Assembly: GCF_900129555.1 (NCBI RefSeq)
Contig: NZ_FQWC01000007.1
Coordinates: 1-64,000 of the forward strand
Direction: 5' to 3'
Origin: Flavobacterium defluvii
GTDB taxonomy: Bacteria; Bacteroidota; Bacteroidia; Flavobacteriales; Flavobacteriaceae
DNA: 64,000 nucleotides
Under the pieces are notes generated by a model, which made no database searches, was not told the DNA's origin, and was given only the letters and a program-made list of their open reading frames with translations. The translations under genes were made by a program, and so were the position numbers. Shown here in pieces: positions 17,206 to 26,112 of this stretch (the first letter of the stretch is position 1; each line of letters begins with the position of its first letter).

Positions 17206-18333
17206 TTATATTTCGCACAATTTTTTTGCGGCAGACTCTAAAGTGAAATCATCTTTGGCAAAGCAAAAACGTATCAGTTTTTGGTCTTTATGGTCTGAAT
17301 AAAAAGTAGAAATAGGGATGGCTGCAACGCCATGATTAATAATGAGGTTTTTGCAAAAAGTTACATCATCTTCATCTGAAATATTGGCATAAGAAGCTAC
17401 CTGAAAATAAGTTCCTTCACAAGGATTTAATTCAAAACGACTATTTTTTAGTAGTTTTTGAAAATAATCTCTTTTTTCCTGATAGAATTTCCCTAAAAGA
17501 TTTACATCAACAACATCTAAATATTCATTGATAGCAAACTGTGAAATACTGTTTACGCTGAAAACCAAAAACTGATGCACTTTTTTGATTTCTTTCATTA
17601 AATGTTCAGGAGCAATGGTGTAGCCAATTTTCCAGCCCGTAATATGAAATGATTTCCCGAAAGAAGAAACCATAACACAGCGGTCTAAAAGAAAGCTTTT
17701 GGTATGTGCCGAAATATGTTTTTCTTCAAAAGTAATATATTCATACACTTCATCAGATAAAACTATAATATCAGGATATTTTGAAAGTATTTTTTCTAAT
17801 TGAAGAAAATCAGCTTCGTTTAAAATTTTTCCAGTTGGATTATGCGGATTATTGATAATCATCATTCTGGTTTTTCCAGAACAAGATTTTTCGATTGTTT
17901 CCCAATTTGGCGTATAATCATCATTTAAAGCCACTCGAACTGGTTTTGCTTTACAAAGTAAAACAGGAGATTCGTAAGAATCATAACTTGGATCAAGAAT
18001 AATTACTTCGTCATTTTCTCTTACTAAAGCCAGAATAGTTGTGAAAATTCCCTGTGTGGCGCCTGCTGTAGCCAAAAGTTCTAAATCAGGATTAATCGTT
18101 CTATTGTATGAATCCTGAGTCAGCTTTGCAATTTTATTCATCAACGGCGGAGAACCTGCCATTGGTGTGTATTGATGCACATTTTCTTTAGCTAATCTCG
18201 CAACAATATCGGTCAATCTTTCATCTACAGGAAAATTTGGAAATCCCTGCGAAAGATTTATCGCATTATATTCCGCTGCCATTTTTGACATTACCGTGAA
18301 TATGCTTGTGGTTACGTTTGGGAGTTTACTCAT
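17206..18333 (-). CDS. PLP-dependent aminotransferase, methionine aminotransferase-like
   Basis: Class I aminotransferase of 375 aa. The opening NAINLSQGFPNFPVDERL and the PLP-lysine in SSFGKSFHITGWKIGY (about residues 228-243) match the YbdL/kynurenine aminotransferase subgroup that acts on methionine and aromatic amino acids with 2-oxo acids. The phosphate-binding YDSYE, NNPHNPTG and DEVYEYI motifs and the C-terminal substrate Arg (LIRFCFA) are present. Separated from the next gene (TonB-C protein) by 33 bases, so the two may share a transcript. Confidence 0.87.
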   Translation of the reverse strand: MSKLPNVTTSIFTVMSKMAAEYNAINLSQGFPNFPVDERLTDIVARLAKENVHQYTPMAGSPPLMNKIAKLTQDSYNRTINPDLELLATAGATQGIFTTILALVRENDEVIILDPSYDSYESPVLLCKAKPVRVALNDDYTPNWETIEKSCSGKTRMMIINNPHNPTGKILNEADFLQLEKILSKYPDIIVLSDEVYEYITFEEKHISAHTKSFLLDRCVMVSSFGKSFHITGWKIGYTIAPEHLMKEIKKVHQFLVFSVNSISQFAINEYLDVVDVNLLGKFYQEKRDYFQKLLKNSRFELNPCEGTYFQVASYANISDEDDVTFCKNLIINHGVAAIPISTFYSDHKDQKLIRFCFAKDDFTLESAAKKLCEI

Positions 18334-18366
18334 AAAAATAGATTAACGAAAAAGTAACTGAATTGT

Positions 18367-18801
18367 TTAAATCTGTATAGGAAATACAAGTGAGTACAAA
18401 GTTCTAATTTCTTTGTTGTTTTGTTTTCCTGCTTTCCATCTAGGGGATAATTTTAAAACTCTTATTAATTCCTCTTCAGATCCAAATCCAATACCTCGGA
18501 GAACTTTTATGTCGCTTAATGATCCATCTTTTTCAATAATAAAAGTAGCAAATAATTTTCCTTGATGGGTTGGTCTTTTGTTTGACTTTTTATAGTTGTC
18601 ATCTAAAAAATGATTAAACTTAACTCTGCCACCAAGAAATTCGGGTTTAATTTCTATATCTATAGGAATGTAAATTGCATTTTCATCTTGAAGAATCACC
18701 TTTCCGTTTTTATCTTTGTGAATATCAGTAATTCTTGTAATTTTTTGAGAAAATATGGTTTGAGTTAAACTAATTAAAATCAAAATTAAAACCTTTTTCA
18801 T
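18367..18801 (-). CDS. Exported TonB C-terminal domain protein
   Basis: A 144-aa protein with a signal peptide (about residues 1-19, ILILISLTQTIFS) and a TonB-C fold: PEFLGGRVKFNHFL near residue 52 and the conserved GKLFATFIIEKDGSLSDIKV followed by LSPRWKAGKQNNKE. It lacks the membrane anchor and proline-rich arm of true TonB, so it cannot energise receptors by itself; soluble TonB-C proteins of this kind are common in Bacteroidota and unexplained. The open frame begins at a TTG (18807), but the ATG two codons later is the natural start. Confidence 0.75.
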   Translation of the reverse strand: MKKVLILILISLTQTIFSQKITRITDIHKDKNGKVILQDENAIYIPIDIEIKPEFLGGRVKFNHFLDDNYKKSNKRPTHQGKLFATFIIEKDGSLSDIKVLRGIGFGSEEELIRVLKLSPRWKAGKQNNKEIRTLYSLVFPIQI

Positions 18802-18824
18802 AGGCAATGGATTTTTAATATTAA

Positions 18825-19538
18825 TTACATTTTATGAATAATAAAAATAGCTGGACGCTTGTCAATATCAACTTTTAATTTTTTCCAATCAGAAACTTTT
18901 AGGGTTTTAATGAATTCTGTCGGCAAAGTAATATCAGCCGCAATACACAAATGTGTCGACGGATTTAAAATCTGTAAAAGATCTTCGATTAATTTATTGT
19001 TTCTATAAGGCGTTTCAATAAAAATCTGTGATTGGTTTTTATCCTGAGATAATCTCTCAAAATGTCTCAATGCAGATTTTTTCTCATCTTTATCAATTGG
19101 TAAATAACCGTTAAAAGTAAAACTCTGACCGTTCATTCCAGACGCCATCATAGCCAATAGGATAGAAGAAGGTCCAACTAAAGGCACAACCTGAATTCCT
19201 TTTTCGTGTGCCAGTTTTACAATAACCGCTCCTGGATCAGCAACGCCAGGACAGCCGGCTTCGCTCATTAATCCCATATTTGTTCCTTCCAGCAAAGGTT
19301 TTATAAAGTCTAAATGTTCGCTTGGTTCGGTTCTTTTGTTTAAAGTAAAAAGAACCAATTCAGATTGTTTTTTTTCCGGATAAACTGCTTTTATAGATTT
19401 TCTCGCAGTTTTATCGTTTTCAACAATATAATGGTCGATAACTTCTATCGTTCTTCTAACAGTCTGAGGTAAGACATCCATCGGATCGCTTTCGCCCATT
19501 GTAGTTGGAATTAGATATAATTTTCCGAAAGATTTCAT
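18825..19538 (-). CDS. Tetrapyrrole-methylase-fold SAM methyltransferase, RsmI-like
   Basis: A 237-aa methyltransferase related to RsmI, which 2'-O-methylates C1402 of 16S rRNA. The SAM site GLMSEAGCPGVADPGA (about residues 90-105) and the VPLVGPSSILLAMMASGMNG segment are conserved, as is FIETPYRN. Canonical RsmI opens with LYLVATPIGNL; here it is LYLIPTTMGES, so this is the divergent paralogue that Bacteroidota carry, and the substrate may differ. It sits in a minus-strand run with the LMW phosphatase and dnaA. Confidence 0.8.
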   Translation of the reverse strand: MKSFGKLYLIPTTMGESDPMDVLPQTVRRTIEVIDHYIVENDKTARKSIKAVYPEKKQSELVLFTLNKRTEPSEHLDFIKPLLEGTNMGLMSEAGCPGVADPGAVIVKLAHEKGIQVVPLVGPSSILLAMMASGMNGQSFTFNGYLPIDKDEKKSALRHFERLSQDKNQSQIFIETPYRNNKLIEDLLQILNPSTHLCIAADITLPTEFIKTLKVSDWKKLKVDIDKRPAIFIIHKM

Positions 19539-19599
19539 GTGCTTTTGTTTAAAATTAAAAAATTCAATTATTTCTTTTTTAGAAACAATTGAATTTAAA

Positions 19600-20067
19600 T
19601 TAAGAATGTTTTTTTAGAAGCTGATCAGCTATTAAATCGGTTACTTCGTCCAGCATTTGGTAAACGTTGTCAAAACCGTTTACAGAGCCATAATAAGGAT
19701 CAGGAACGTCGACATTTTCGTCTGGAAATAATTCGTTTAAAATTAAGCGGACTTTGCTTTTATGTTCAGGAGTTTTGGCTAAATGTATAACATCGCGAAA
19801 ATTCGAATTATCCATTACATAGATATAATCGAATTCATCAAAATCTGAAGGTTGAATTTGTCTGCCTTTTTGCGCACTAATATTGATTCCGTTTTTGCGG
19901 GCAACATCGATAGAACGTTTATCCGGACAATGGCCAATATGCCATGAACCAGTTCCGGCAGAATCTACAATGAATTTATCTGCGGGTAATTTGGATGCTA
20001 ATATTCCTTCTGCTAAAGGAGATCTGCAGATATTCCCCAAACAAACCATTAAAACTTTTACTGGCAT
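19600..20067 (-). CDS. Low-molecular-weight protein tyrosine phosphatase
   Basis: A 155-aa phosphatase. The signature C(X)5R-S loop is VCLGNICRSP (catalytic C9, R15) and the general acid lies in DVPDPYYG (about residues 120-127). Length and motif order fit the bacterial Wzb/YfkJ family. It starts 9 bases after dnaA ends, so it is in the dnaA transcript. No tyrosine kinase or capsule gene is near, which leaves its target open. Confidence 0.93.
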   Translation of the reverse strand: MPVKVLMVCLGNICRSPLAEGILASKLPADKFIVDSAGTGSWHIGHCPDKRSIDVARKNGINISAQKGRQIQPSDFDEFDYIYVMDNSNFRDVIHLAKTPEHKSKVRLILNELFPDENVDVPDPYYGSVNGFDNVYQMLDEVTDLIADQLLKKHS

Positions 20068-20075
20068 GATTCGCG

Positions 20076-21503
20076 TTATAGCGTTAGTTTTTTGTTGATG
20101 TCTTCGACAAATTTTTTGAATTGTTTGTCTGTAGAAACTAAATTATCAACGGTTTTACAAGCATGTAAAACGGTAGCGTGATCGCGGTCTCCAATTTGTG
20201 AACCAATATTTGCCAAAGAAGCTTTTGTAAATTTCTTTGCAAAAAACATGGCCAATTGTCTCGCCTGAACAACGTGTCTTTTTCTGGTTTTTGATTGAAG
20301 TGTTTCAATATCAAGCTGAAAATAATCAGACACGATTTTTTGTATATAATCGATAGAGATTTCTCTCTTTACGTTTTTAACAAATTTCTCAACTACGCTT
20401 TTCGCTAACTCAATCGTAACTTCTTTTTTATTGAAAGAAGACTGGGCTATTAATGAGATAATAGCACCTTCAAGTTCACGAACGTTAGATTTGATGTTAC
20501 GCGCAACATATTCCAGAATATCTTCCGGCATATCAACACCATCGCGATATAAAATGTTTTTTAAGATCGAGATACGGGTTTCATAATCAGGCTGGTGCAA
20601 TTCTGCAGACAATCCCCATTTGAAACGAGATAATAATCTTTGTTCAATGTCCTGCATATCTACAGGAGCCTTGTCTGAAGTTAAAATTACCTGTTTTCCG
20701 TTTTGGTGCAAATAGTTGAAAATGTGGAAAAATACGTCCTGAGTTCCTGATTTTCCAGATAAAAACTGAACATCATCAATAATCAAAACATCGATTAATT
20801 GGTAAAAGTGAATGAAATCGTTACGATTATTCTTTTTAACCGAATCAATATATTGTTGAGTGAAAATCTCGGCAGAAATGTATAAAACCGTTTTTTCAGG
20901 ATATTTATCTTTTACTTCAACTCCAATAGCGTGAGCCAAGTGTGTTTTTCCTAATCCAACTCCTCCAAAAATCAATAACGGATTAAATGAAGTTCCACCA
21001 GGTTTATTGGCAACAGCCATACCTGCAGACCTTGCTAAACGGTTTGAATCTCCTTCAAGGAAATTATCAAAACTGTAATTAGGATTTAACTGAGATTCAA
21101 TTTTTAAATTTCTAATTCCGGGAATTACAAACGGATTTTTAAGTTCTGGATTTAAGTTTTTAAACGGAGCGTCAACTTCTTGCGGTTTCATTGGAACTCT
21201 GTTGGAACTTGGCAGCTGCTCGGTAAACGGCTGTTTATTTCCATAAGTGTTCTCCATTTTAATTTTATAGAGTAACTTTGCATTTTTTCCCAGTTCTTTG
21301 GTAAGCGCAACTTTCAATAATTTTACGTAATGTTCTTCCAGCCATTCGTAAAAAAATTTACTTGGTACTTGAATATATAACGCGTTATCGGTTAGCTCAA
21401 CTGATTTGATTGGTTCAAACCAAGTTTTGTATGCTTGATCTTGAATATTGTCCTTTATAAAAGACAAACAGTTTTCCCATACCGATTGAGCAGTTTTAGT
21501 CAT
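20076..21503 (-). CDS. dnaA: Chromosomal replication initiator DnaA
   Basis: Initiator ATPase that melts oriC. Domain I (1-85) includes the helicase-loading WFEPI region; domain II is a short linker; domain III (about 140-350) has Walker A GGVGLGKTH, Walker B VLIIDDVQFL and sensor motifs in LSRFKWGL; domain IV ends with the DnaA-box signature RDHATVLHACK. Length 475 aa. The 186-bp region upstream is AT-rich but has no clear cluster of TTATCCACA boxes, so oriC is not shown to be here. Followed by the tyrosine phosphatase and the RsmI-like gene. Confidence 0.97.
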   Translation of the reverse strand: MTKTAQSVWENCLSFIKDNIQDQAYKTWFEPIKSVELTDNALYIQVPSKFFYEWLEEHYVKLLKVALTKELGKNAKLLYKIKMENTYGNKQPFTEQLPSSNRVPMKPQEVDAPFKNLNPELKNPFVIPGIRNLKIESQLNPNYSFDNFLEGDSNRLARSAGMAVANKPGGTSFNPLLIFGGVGLGKTHLAHAIGVEVKDKYPEKTVLYISAEIFTQQYIDSVKKNNRNDFIHFYQLIDVLIIDDVQFLSGKSGTQDVFFHIFNYLHQNGKQVILTSDKAPVDMQDIEQRLLSRFKWGLSAELHQPDYETRISILKNILYRDGVDMPEDILEYVARNIKSNVRELEGAIISLIAQSSFNKKEVTIELAKSVVEKFVKNVKREISIDYIQKIVSDYFQLDIETLQSKTRKRHVVQARQLAMFFAKKFTKASLANIGSQIGDRDHATVLHACKTVDNLVSTDKQFKKFVEDINKKLTL

Positions 21504-21689
21504 AGATTCAAATAAATTTTTTTATTATTGATAAAGATTCTCCTATAAAAAAGGAGCAAAATTTTTCCGTTTTTCAGGATAACAAATATGTGAACAAATT
21601 TCTGTAAAAAAAAATATTTTAGGATCTAATTTTATAAAAAAATGTTGTAAGAGAACTTGAATAATTTAAAATTTTTTAATATATAAATA

Positions 21690-22094
21690 ATGAAAAATCA
21701 TCAAACGCAAGTGCGTGTTCGTTACTCCGAAACTGACCAAATGGGGGTCGTTTATCACGGAAATTATGTGCCTTATTTTGAAATTGGACGCGTGGAATGG
21801 CTTAGAAATAAAGGGATTTCGTATAAAAGTATGGAAGAAAGCGGAATTGGACTCCCAATTGTTTCGATGCAGATCAATTATAAAAAATCGGCTCGTTATG
21901 ATGAGCTTTTAACAATTCATACAACATTCAAAAGTCAGTCGTCTGTTAAGATCGAATTCGACTGCGAAATCTATAATGAGGCAAATGAGTTATTAACAAC
22001 GGCAGTGTTTATTTTAGTATTTATTTCGTTAAAAACGGGTCGCCCAACTGCCCCTCCGGATTATATTTTGGAATTGTTTAAAACGCTAACTTAA
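21690..22094 (+). CDS. Acyl-CoA thioesterase, YbgC/4-hydroxybenzoyl-CoA type
   Basis: A 134-aa hot-dog fold thioesterase that hydrolyses acyl-CoA. The catalytic Asp and signature are in RYSETDQMGVVYHGNYVPYF (about residues 10-29), and the central hot-dog helix follows with FEIGRVEWLRNKG. It is divergent from dnaA and convergent with the IMPACT gene. The natural substrate is not predictable; the Tol-Pal association of E. coli YbgC does not apply here. Confidence 0.9.
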   Translation: MKNHQTQVRVRYSETDQMGVVYHGNYVPYFEIGRVEWLRNKGISYKSMEESGIGLPIVSMQINYKKSARYDELLTIHTTFKSQSSVKIEFDCEIYNEANELLTTAVFILVFISLKTGRPTAPPDYILELFKTLT

Positions 22095-22125
22095 TTGTTA
22101 AAACAAAGTGTGATTTAATACTAAA

Positions 22126-22758
22126 TTACACAATTTTAATATCGATTTCAAACATTAAATCAAAAATGTCGAATATTGATTCGGCATTTTTTTTTCGCGT
22201 TTTTGTCATTATCTTACCAATTGGAAGACCGGAAATTTCATCAATTTCCATCTCCTGAGATGTGATTTCCAATTTTTTCTCTTTTATAACACGCATTACT
22301 TTGTTCATGTTTTTATAATCAAAAGAAATCAAAAAATGCACATCAATTGTTTTTTCAACAATTTCACAAACTTCTAATGTCATTTGTGCCGTTGTTCTGT
22401 AAGCGGCAATCAATCCTCCAACACCTAATTTTGTTCCGCCAAAAATACGAACCACAACTATAAGAACGTTTGTTACACCAAAAGATTGTATCTGTCCGTA
22501 AATTGGCGCGCCGGCGGTATTACTCGGTTCTCCATCGTCGTTGGCACGATAAGATATTTTTGGCGCCGTGCCCAATTGATAAGCGTAACAATAATGTACA
22601 GCATGCGGATGAAGCTTGCGTAAATCCTCAATAATAGGTTTTACTTCATCTTCACTTTCTATAGGAAATGCATAGCCAAAGAATTTACTTCCTTTTTCTT
22701 TAAAAAGTACTTCTTCAGATTCTCTGGCAATGGTTTGATACGTATCGTTATATTCCAA
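22126..22758 (-). CDS. IMPACT/YigZ family protein
   Basis: A 210-aa UPF0029 protein. The N-terminal domain (1-125) has the SKFFGYAFPIESEDE opening, HAVHYCYAYQLG, DDGEPSNTAGAPI and VVVVRIFGGTKLGVGGL, all typical of the YigZ/IMPACT fold. The C-terminal ferredoxin-like domain (about 135-210) is also present. Eukaryotic IMPACT binds GCN1 in translation control, but the bacterial function is not established. It is convergent with the thioesterase gene with only 31 bases between. Confidence 0.88.
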   Translation of the reverse strand: MEYNDTYQTIARESEEVLFKEKGSKFFGYAFPIESEDEVKPIIEDLRKLHPHAVHYCYAYQLGTAPKISYRANDDGEPSNTAGAPIYGQIQSFGVTNVLIVVVRIFGGTKLGVGGLIAAYRTTAQMTLEVCEIVEKTIDVHFLISFDYKNMNKVMRVIKEKKLEITSQEMEIDEISGLPIGKIMTKTRKKNAESIFDIFDLMFEIDIKIV

Positions 22759-22783
22759 ATCTAAAATTCTAAATTATTTTTTT

Positions 22784-22851
22784 GCCACAGATTAAAAAGA
22801 CTTACACAGATTATATGCAAAAAAATCTTTTAATCCTTTTAATCTGTGACA
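22784..22851. repeat. Inverted repeat with CACAGATTAAAA arms
   Basis: GCCACAGATTAAAAAGA at 22784-22800 and the reverse form near 22831-22850 (ending CTTTTAATCTGTGAC) make a long imperfect hairpin; an inner CACAGATT copy is at 22805-22812. It lies between the IMPACT gene and the HAD gene. A looser relative (GCCGCAGATTATAAAGATT) is at 54181-54199. Confidence 0.6.
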
Positions 22852-22858
22852 AGATATT

Positions 22859-23461
22859 TTATAGTATGTTTTTATCAAACAAATCCACAACATCTTCCTT
22901 GCCAACTTGTAAATTCCAAACATTAAAGCCTAATGCTGCTGCGGCATCTGTGTTTTCTTTTTTGTCATCAACAAATAAAGTCTGTTCTGGAACTAAATTA
23001 TGTTCGTCAATTAAATGCTGAAATGATTCGGCATTTGGTTTTCTTTTTCCAATTTCAAATGAAAAATGAACTTTTTCAAAACAATTATAAAAATCAGTAT
23101 AAAAAGGAACGCCGACTGTTTTTTCGAAAGTAGCAATATGAATAGCGTCTGTATTGCTCAATAAAAACAAACGGTATTTTTTTGAAAGTTCTTTTAAGAA
23201 ATCTAATCTATACGAAGGGAAATCAGCTAAAACTGCATTCCATGCTTCCAGAATTTCTTCCATATTAGCATTTGGAAGTTGTTTTTGAAAACCGTCTAAA
23301 AAATCATCATGCGAAATATCTCCGGTTTCAAATAATAAATTCAAACGATCACATTCAGAATTCCATTCTGTCATGCCTAATTTTTGCAATCCCGAAATCG
23401 TTCCTTGTTTGTTTAAATTGATAAAAATATCTCCAAAGTCAAAAATTATTGTATCAATCAT
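22859..23461 (-). CDS. HAD-like hydrolase, YihX type
   Basis: A 200-aa haloacid dehalogenase-like phosphatase. Motif I is IIFDFGDIFINL (nucleophile D10; the place of the usual second Asp is taken as in YihX-type proteins, D-F-G-D), motif II is LLSNTDA, the motif III lysine lies in IGKRKPNAESF and motif IV is LFVDDKKENTDAA. A four-helix cap fills residues 18-90. The substrate may be a sugar phosphate such as glucose 1-phosphate. The gene overlaps the 3' end of ribD by 8 bases, so they are co-translated; a flavin-pathway phosphatase is a possible role, since the enzyme that dephosphorylates the RibD product is often an HAD protein. Confidence 0.8.
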   Translation of the reverse strand: MIDTIIFDFGDIFINLNKQGTISGLQKLGMTEWNSECDRLNLLFETGDISHDDFLDGFQKQLPNANMEEILEAWNAVLADFPSYRLDFLKELSKKYRLFLLSNTDAIHIATFEKTVGVPFYTDFYNCFEKVHFSFEIGKRKPNAESFQHLIDEHNLVPEQTLFVDDKKENTDAAAALGFNVWNLQVGKEDVVDLFDKNIL

Positions 23462-24503
23462 GATTTCTTACATATATTAATTCGTCGTTTTGAATATAAG
23501 TTTTAGAGGTTTTTTGCTTTTGAATTTCTGGTGCTTTTGTACCTTTTTTAAAAGTGTTTTTTCCAACAAAAATTCTCGCTTCGTCCCAAATATCTTTATC
23601 TATAAACGATTGCAAAGTTTGTCTTCCGCCTTCAATAATTACAGACTGAATTTGATGCTGATGTAAAACAGATAAAATATTTTCAATTAAATTTTTATCA
23701 AAATCAATTTTTTCAAAAATTATGTTTTCTTTTGAAATATTATTTTCAGATTTCGAAAGAATAATCGTTTTTACGCTTTCGTCAAAAACAAAACTATCTT
23801 TTGAAATTCGGTTATTTTGATCTAAAGCCACCCGAACAGGATTGTTTCCAGACCAATCGCGAACATTTAGTTTTGGGTTGTCATCAATAACGGTTTGAGT
23901 TCCAACTAAAATAGCTTGTTCTTCACTACGCCATTTATGAACCAATTGACGCGAATATGTATTGGTAATCCAAACAGGTTTTCTTTCCTGATCAATTTCT
24001 TTTTCGGGGGCAAGAAATCCGTCCAGACTTTGGGCCCATTTTAATATAATATAAGGTCTCTTTTTTTGATGAAAAGTAAAAAAGCGTTTATTTAGATCGT
24101 TACATTCGTCTTCTAGAATGCCAACAGTGACATTTGTACCGGCTTCAACCAGTTTTTTAATTCCCCTTCCGGCCACTTTTTCATTAGGGTCAACCGTTCC
24201 CACAACAACATTCGGAATTTCATTTGCAATAATTAAATCGCAGCATGGAGGTGTTTTTCCAAAATGAGAACAAGGTTCTAAGCTAACATAAATAGTAGCT
24301 TTTTTTAATAAAGATTTATCTTTTACAGATCGTACAGCATTGACTTCGGCATGAGGTTCGCCGGCTTTTTTGTGCCAGCCTTCGCCAATAATTTTGCCAT
24401 CATAAACAATTACACTTCCTACCATAGGGTTTGGATAAGTTGTTCCAAAGCCATTTTTGGCAAGTTCAATGCATCGTTTGATATATTTCTCATGTATATT
24501 CAC
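23454..24503 (-). CDS. ribD: Bifunctional riboflavin deaminase/reductase RibD
   Basis: Two successive riboflavin steps. The deaminase domain (residues 1-145) has its zinc site in PHAEVNAV and PCSHFGKTPPCC. The reductase domain (about 150-349) has RPYIILKWAQSLDGF, the cofactor-binding AILVGTQTVIDDNPKLN and VIIEGGRQTLQSF. The open frame runs 15 codons further up to a TTG, but the GTG at 24503 (MNIHEKYIKRCIELA) is chosen because a promoter (TTG, 21 bases, TACTTTTG) lies inside the extra part. With that promoter the transcript would be leaderless or nearly so. Followed by the overlapping HAD gene. Confidence 0.93.
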   Translation of the reverse strand: MNIHEKYIKRCIELAKNGFGTTYPNPMVGSVIVYDGKIIGEGWHKKAGEPHAEVNAVRSVKDKSLLKKATIYVSLEPCSHFGKTPPCCDLIIANEIPNVVVGTVDPNEKVAGRGIKKLVEAGTNVTVGILEDECNDLNKRFFTFHQKKRPYIILKWAQSLDGFLAPEKEIDQERKPVWITNTYSRQLVHKWRSEEQAILVGTQTVIDDNPKLNVRDWSGNNPVRVALDQNNRISKDSFVFDESVKTIILSKSENNISKENIIFEKIDFDKNLIENILSVLHQHQIQSVIIEGGRQTLQSFIDKDIWDEARIFVGKNTFKKGTKAPEIQKQKTSKTYIQNDELIYVRNHD

Positions 24504-24507
24504 CCTG

Positions 24508-24539
24508 CAAAAGTAACTATTTTTGAGTTTTAAGTCCAA
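24508..24539 (-). promoter_or_regulatory. Promoter of ribD, full -33/-7 match
   Basis: On the minus strand a TTG (24539-24537) is followed by 21 bases and TACTTTTG (24515-24508), the best-spaced form of the flavobacterial promoter. The GTG start of ribD begins 4 bases after it, so transcription should start at or just before the start codon. Confidence 0.65.
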
Positions 24540-24629
24540 TCTTATCAAGATTGTTGTGAAACATTACAAATTGTTATGAAAGTATCAAAAAAGTATTTTT
24601 ATTTTTGTAGATACAAGTCAATAAATAAA

Positions 24630-25121
24630 ATGAAAAATTGGGTTATTAGAAAAATTAAAAAAGAAGACAATCAGTCGGTTGCAAAATTAATAAGATCAGT
24701 TTTTGATGAAATGGAAATTCCAAAAGTAGGCACGGCTTATGAAGATCCATATTTAGATTTAATGTTTGAAGAATACAGTAAACCAAAATCAGTTTATTTT
24801 GTTGTTGAGATTGAAGGCGAAATTTTAGGTTGTGCAGGCATTGCCCCTTTAGAAAATGGAAACCCTAAAATCTGCGAATTACAAAAGATGTATTTTTTGC
24901 CAAAAGTGCGCGGATTAGGAATAGGAAGTAAAATGATGGATGAATGTCTGGAACAGGCAAGAAATTTTGGATTTGAAAAATGTTATATTGAAACAATGCC
25001 GTTTATGCATGCGGCACAAAAATTATATAGAAAATCAGGTTTCGAATATTTAGACGCTCCAATGGGTTGTACCGGGCATAATTCCTGCCCCGTATGGATG
25101 TTGAAAGATTTGCAGAATTAA
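24630..25121 (+). CDS. GNAT family N-acetyltransferase
   Basis: A 163-aa single-domain acetyltransferase. Motif A is clear as LPKVRGLGIGSKMMDECLEQA (R-G-x-G-I-G, about residues 90-110), preceded by the strand pair YFVVEIEGEILGCAGIAPL and followed by GFEKCYIETMPFMHAAQKLYRKSGF. A TATTTTTG -7 element (24600-24607) lies 22 bases before the ATG at 24630; the frame's earlier ATG (24576) would be upstream of it, so 24630 is chosen. Divergent from ribD. Substrate unknown. Confidence 0.82.
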   Translation: MKNWVIRKIKKEDNQSVAKLIRSVFDEMEIPKVGTAYEDPYLDLMFEEYSKPKSVYFVVEIEGEILGCAGIAPLENGNPKICELQKMYFLPKVRGLGIGSKMMDECLEQARNFGFEKCYIETMPFMHAAQKLYRKSGFEYLDAPMGCTGHNSCPVWMLKDLQN

Positions 25122-25188
25122 AAGTCTGCAAAATACTTATGTGAAGAAAATATTGGCTTTAGCTGAAAATAATACTCAATGAACCACA

Positions 25189-26052
25189 ATGAAAATTAAA
25201 CAATATCGTACTCAGTTTATTAAAGAATTATCCCCTTTGTACGATGCGTACGAGGCCGAGAGTTTTTTCTATTTAATTTTAGAAGACAAACACAAACTTC
25301 GTCAAATAGATTTGGCTCTTAATCATGAATTATTTTTTTCTGAATCTGATTTTGCAGTTTGGGATTTGTTATTGGCCCAGCTTAAAAAAGAAGTTCCAAT
25401 TCAATATTTATTGGGAAAAACCAGTTTTTACGGTTTGGATTTTGAGGTAAACGAAAATGTTTTAATTCCACGACCGGAAACAGAAGAACTGGTTGAATGG
25501 ATTATCAACGAAAATGCCGCAACTGACAGAATCAAAAAGCTAAGAATACTTGACATCGGAACCGGAAGCGGCTGTATTGCCATTTCGCTCGCTAAAAATC
25601 TACCAAATGCAGAAGTGTATGCCATTGATGTTTCAAAAAAAGCTATAGAAACGGCAAAACGAAATGCCAATAAAAATAAAGTCGACGTAACTTTTATGTT
25701 TCAGGATATTCTGGAAACTAAAGAATTAAAATGTCAGTTTGATATCATTGTTTCAAATCCGCCGTATGTTCGAAATTTAGAAAAAGAAGAAATCAGGAAA
25801 AATGTTCTGGATTATGAACCGCATCTTGCGCTTTTTGTTGATGATAACGATGCTTTGGTTTTTTACAGAAAAATAGCTTCTCTTGCACAAAATAATCTTT
25901 TAGATAACGGAAAATTGTATTTTGAAATCAATCAATATTTGGGAAAAGAAATGATTGATCTATTAGGGAAAATGGATTTTATAAACATCGACCTCCGAAA
26001 AGATATTTACGATAACGACCGCATGATTTCATGCAAGGTTTCTAAAGCCTAA
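25189..26052 (+). CDS. prmC: Release factor glutamine methyltransferase PrmC (HemK)
   Basis: Methylates the GGQ glutamine of release factors RF1 and RF2. The 287-aa protein has an N-terminal helical domain (1-85, with VPIQYLLGKTSFYGLDFEVN) and a Rossmann methyltransferase domain with ILDIGTGSGCIAISLA (SAM binding, about 120-135) and the catalytic SNPPYVRN. RPETEELVEW is the conserved lead-in. It is convergent with the MacB-like permease gene. Confidence 0.95.
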   Translation: MKIKQYRTQFIKELSPLYDAYEAESFFYLILEDKHKLRQIDLALNHELFFSESDFAVWDLLLAQLKKEVPIQYLLGKTSFYGLDFEVNENVLIPRPETEELVEWIINENAATDRIKKLRILDIGTGSGCIAISLAKNLPNAEVYAIDVSKKAIETAKRNANKNKVDVTFMFQDILETKELKCQFDIIVSNPPYVRNLEKEEIRKNVLDYEPHLALFVDDNDALVFYRKIASLAQNNLLDNGKLYFEINQYLGKEMIDLLGKMDFINIDLRKDIYDNDRMISCKVSKA

Positions 26053-26112
26053 GTTTAGTTTCAGTCTCAGTTTTTCAGTTGTCATTGAGAAACTGCGACT
26101 GAAAACTAAAAA

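Noticed and set aside
21504..21689. oriC next to dnaA
   Set aside because: The gap is AT-rich and has one loose match to a DnaA box (TGTGAACAA), but no cluster of TTATCCACA-type boxes. The location next to dnaA alone is not evidence in Bacteroidota.
24504..24630. FMN riboswitch before ribD
   Set aside because: The promoter lies 4 bases before the GTG start, so there is no leader, and no RFN-type conserved segments are visible.
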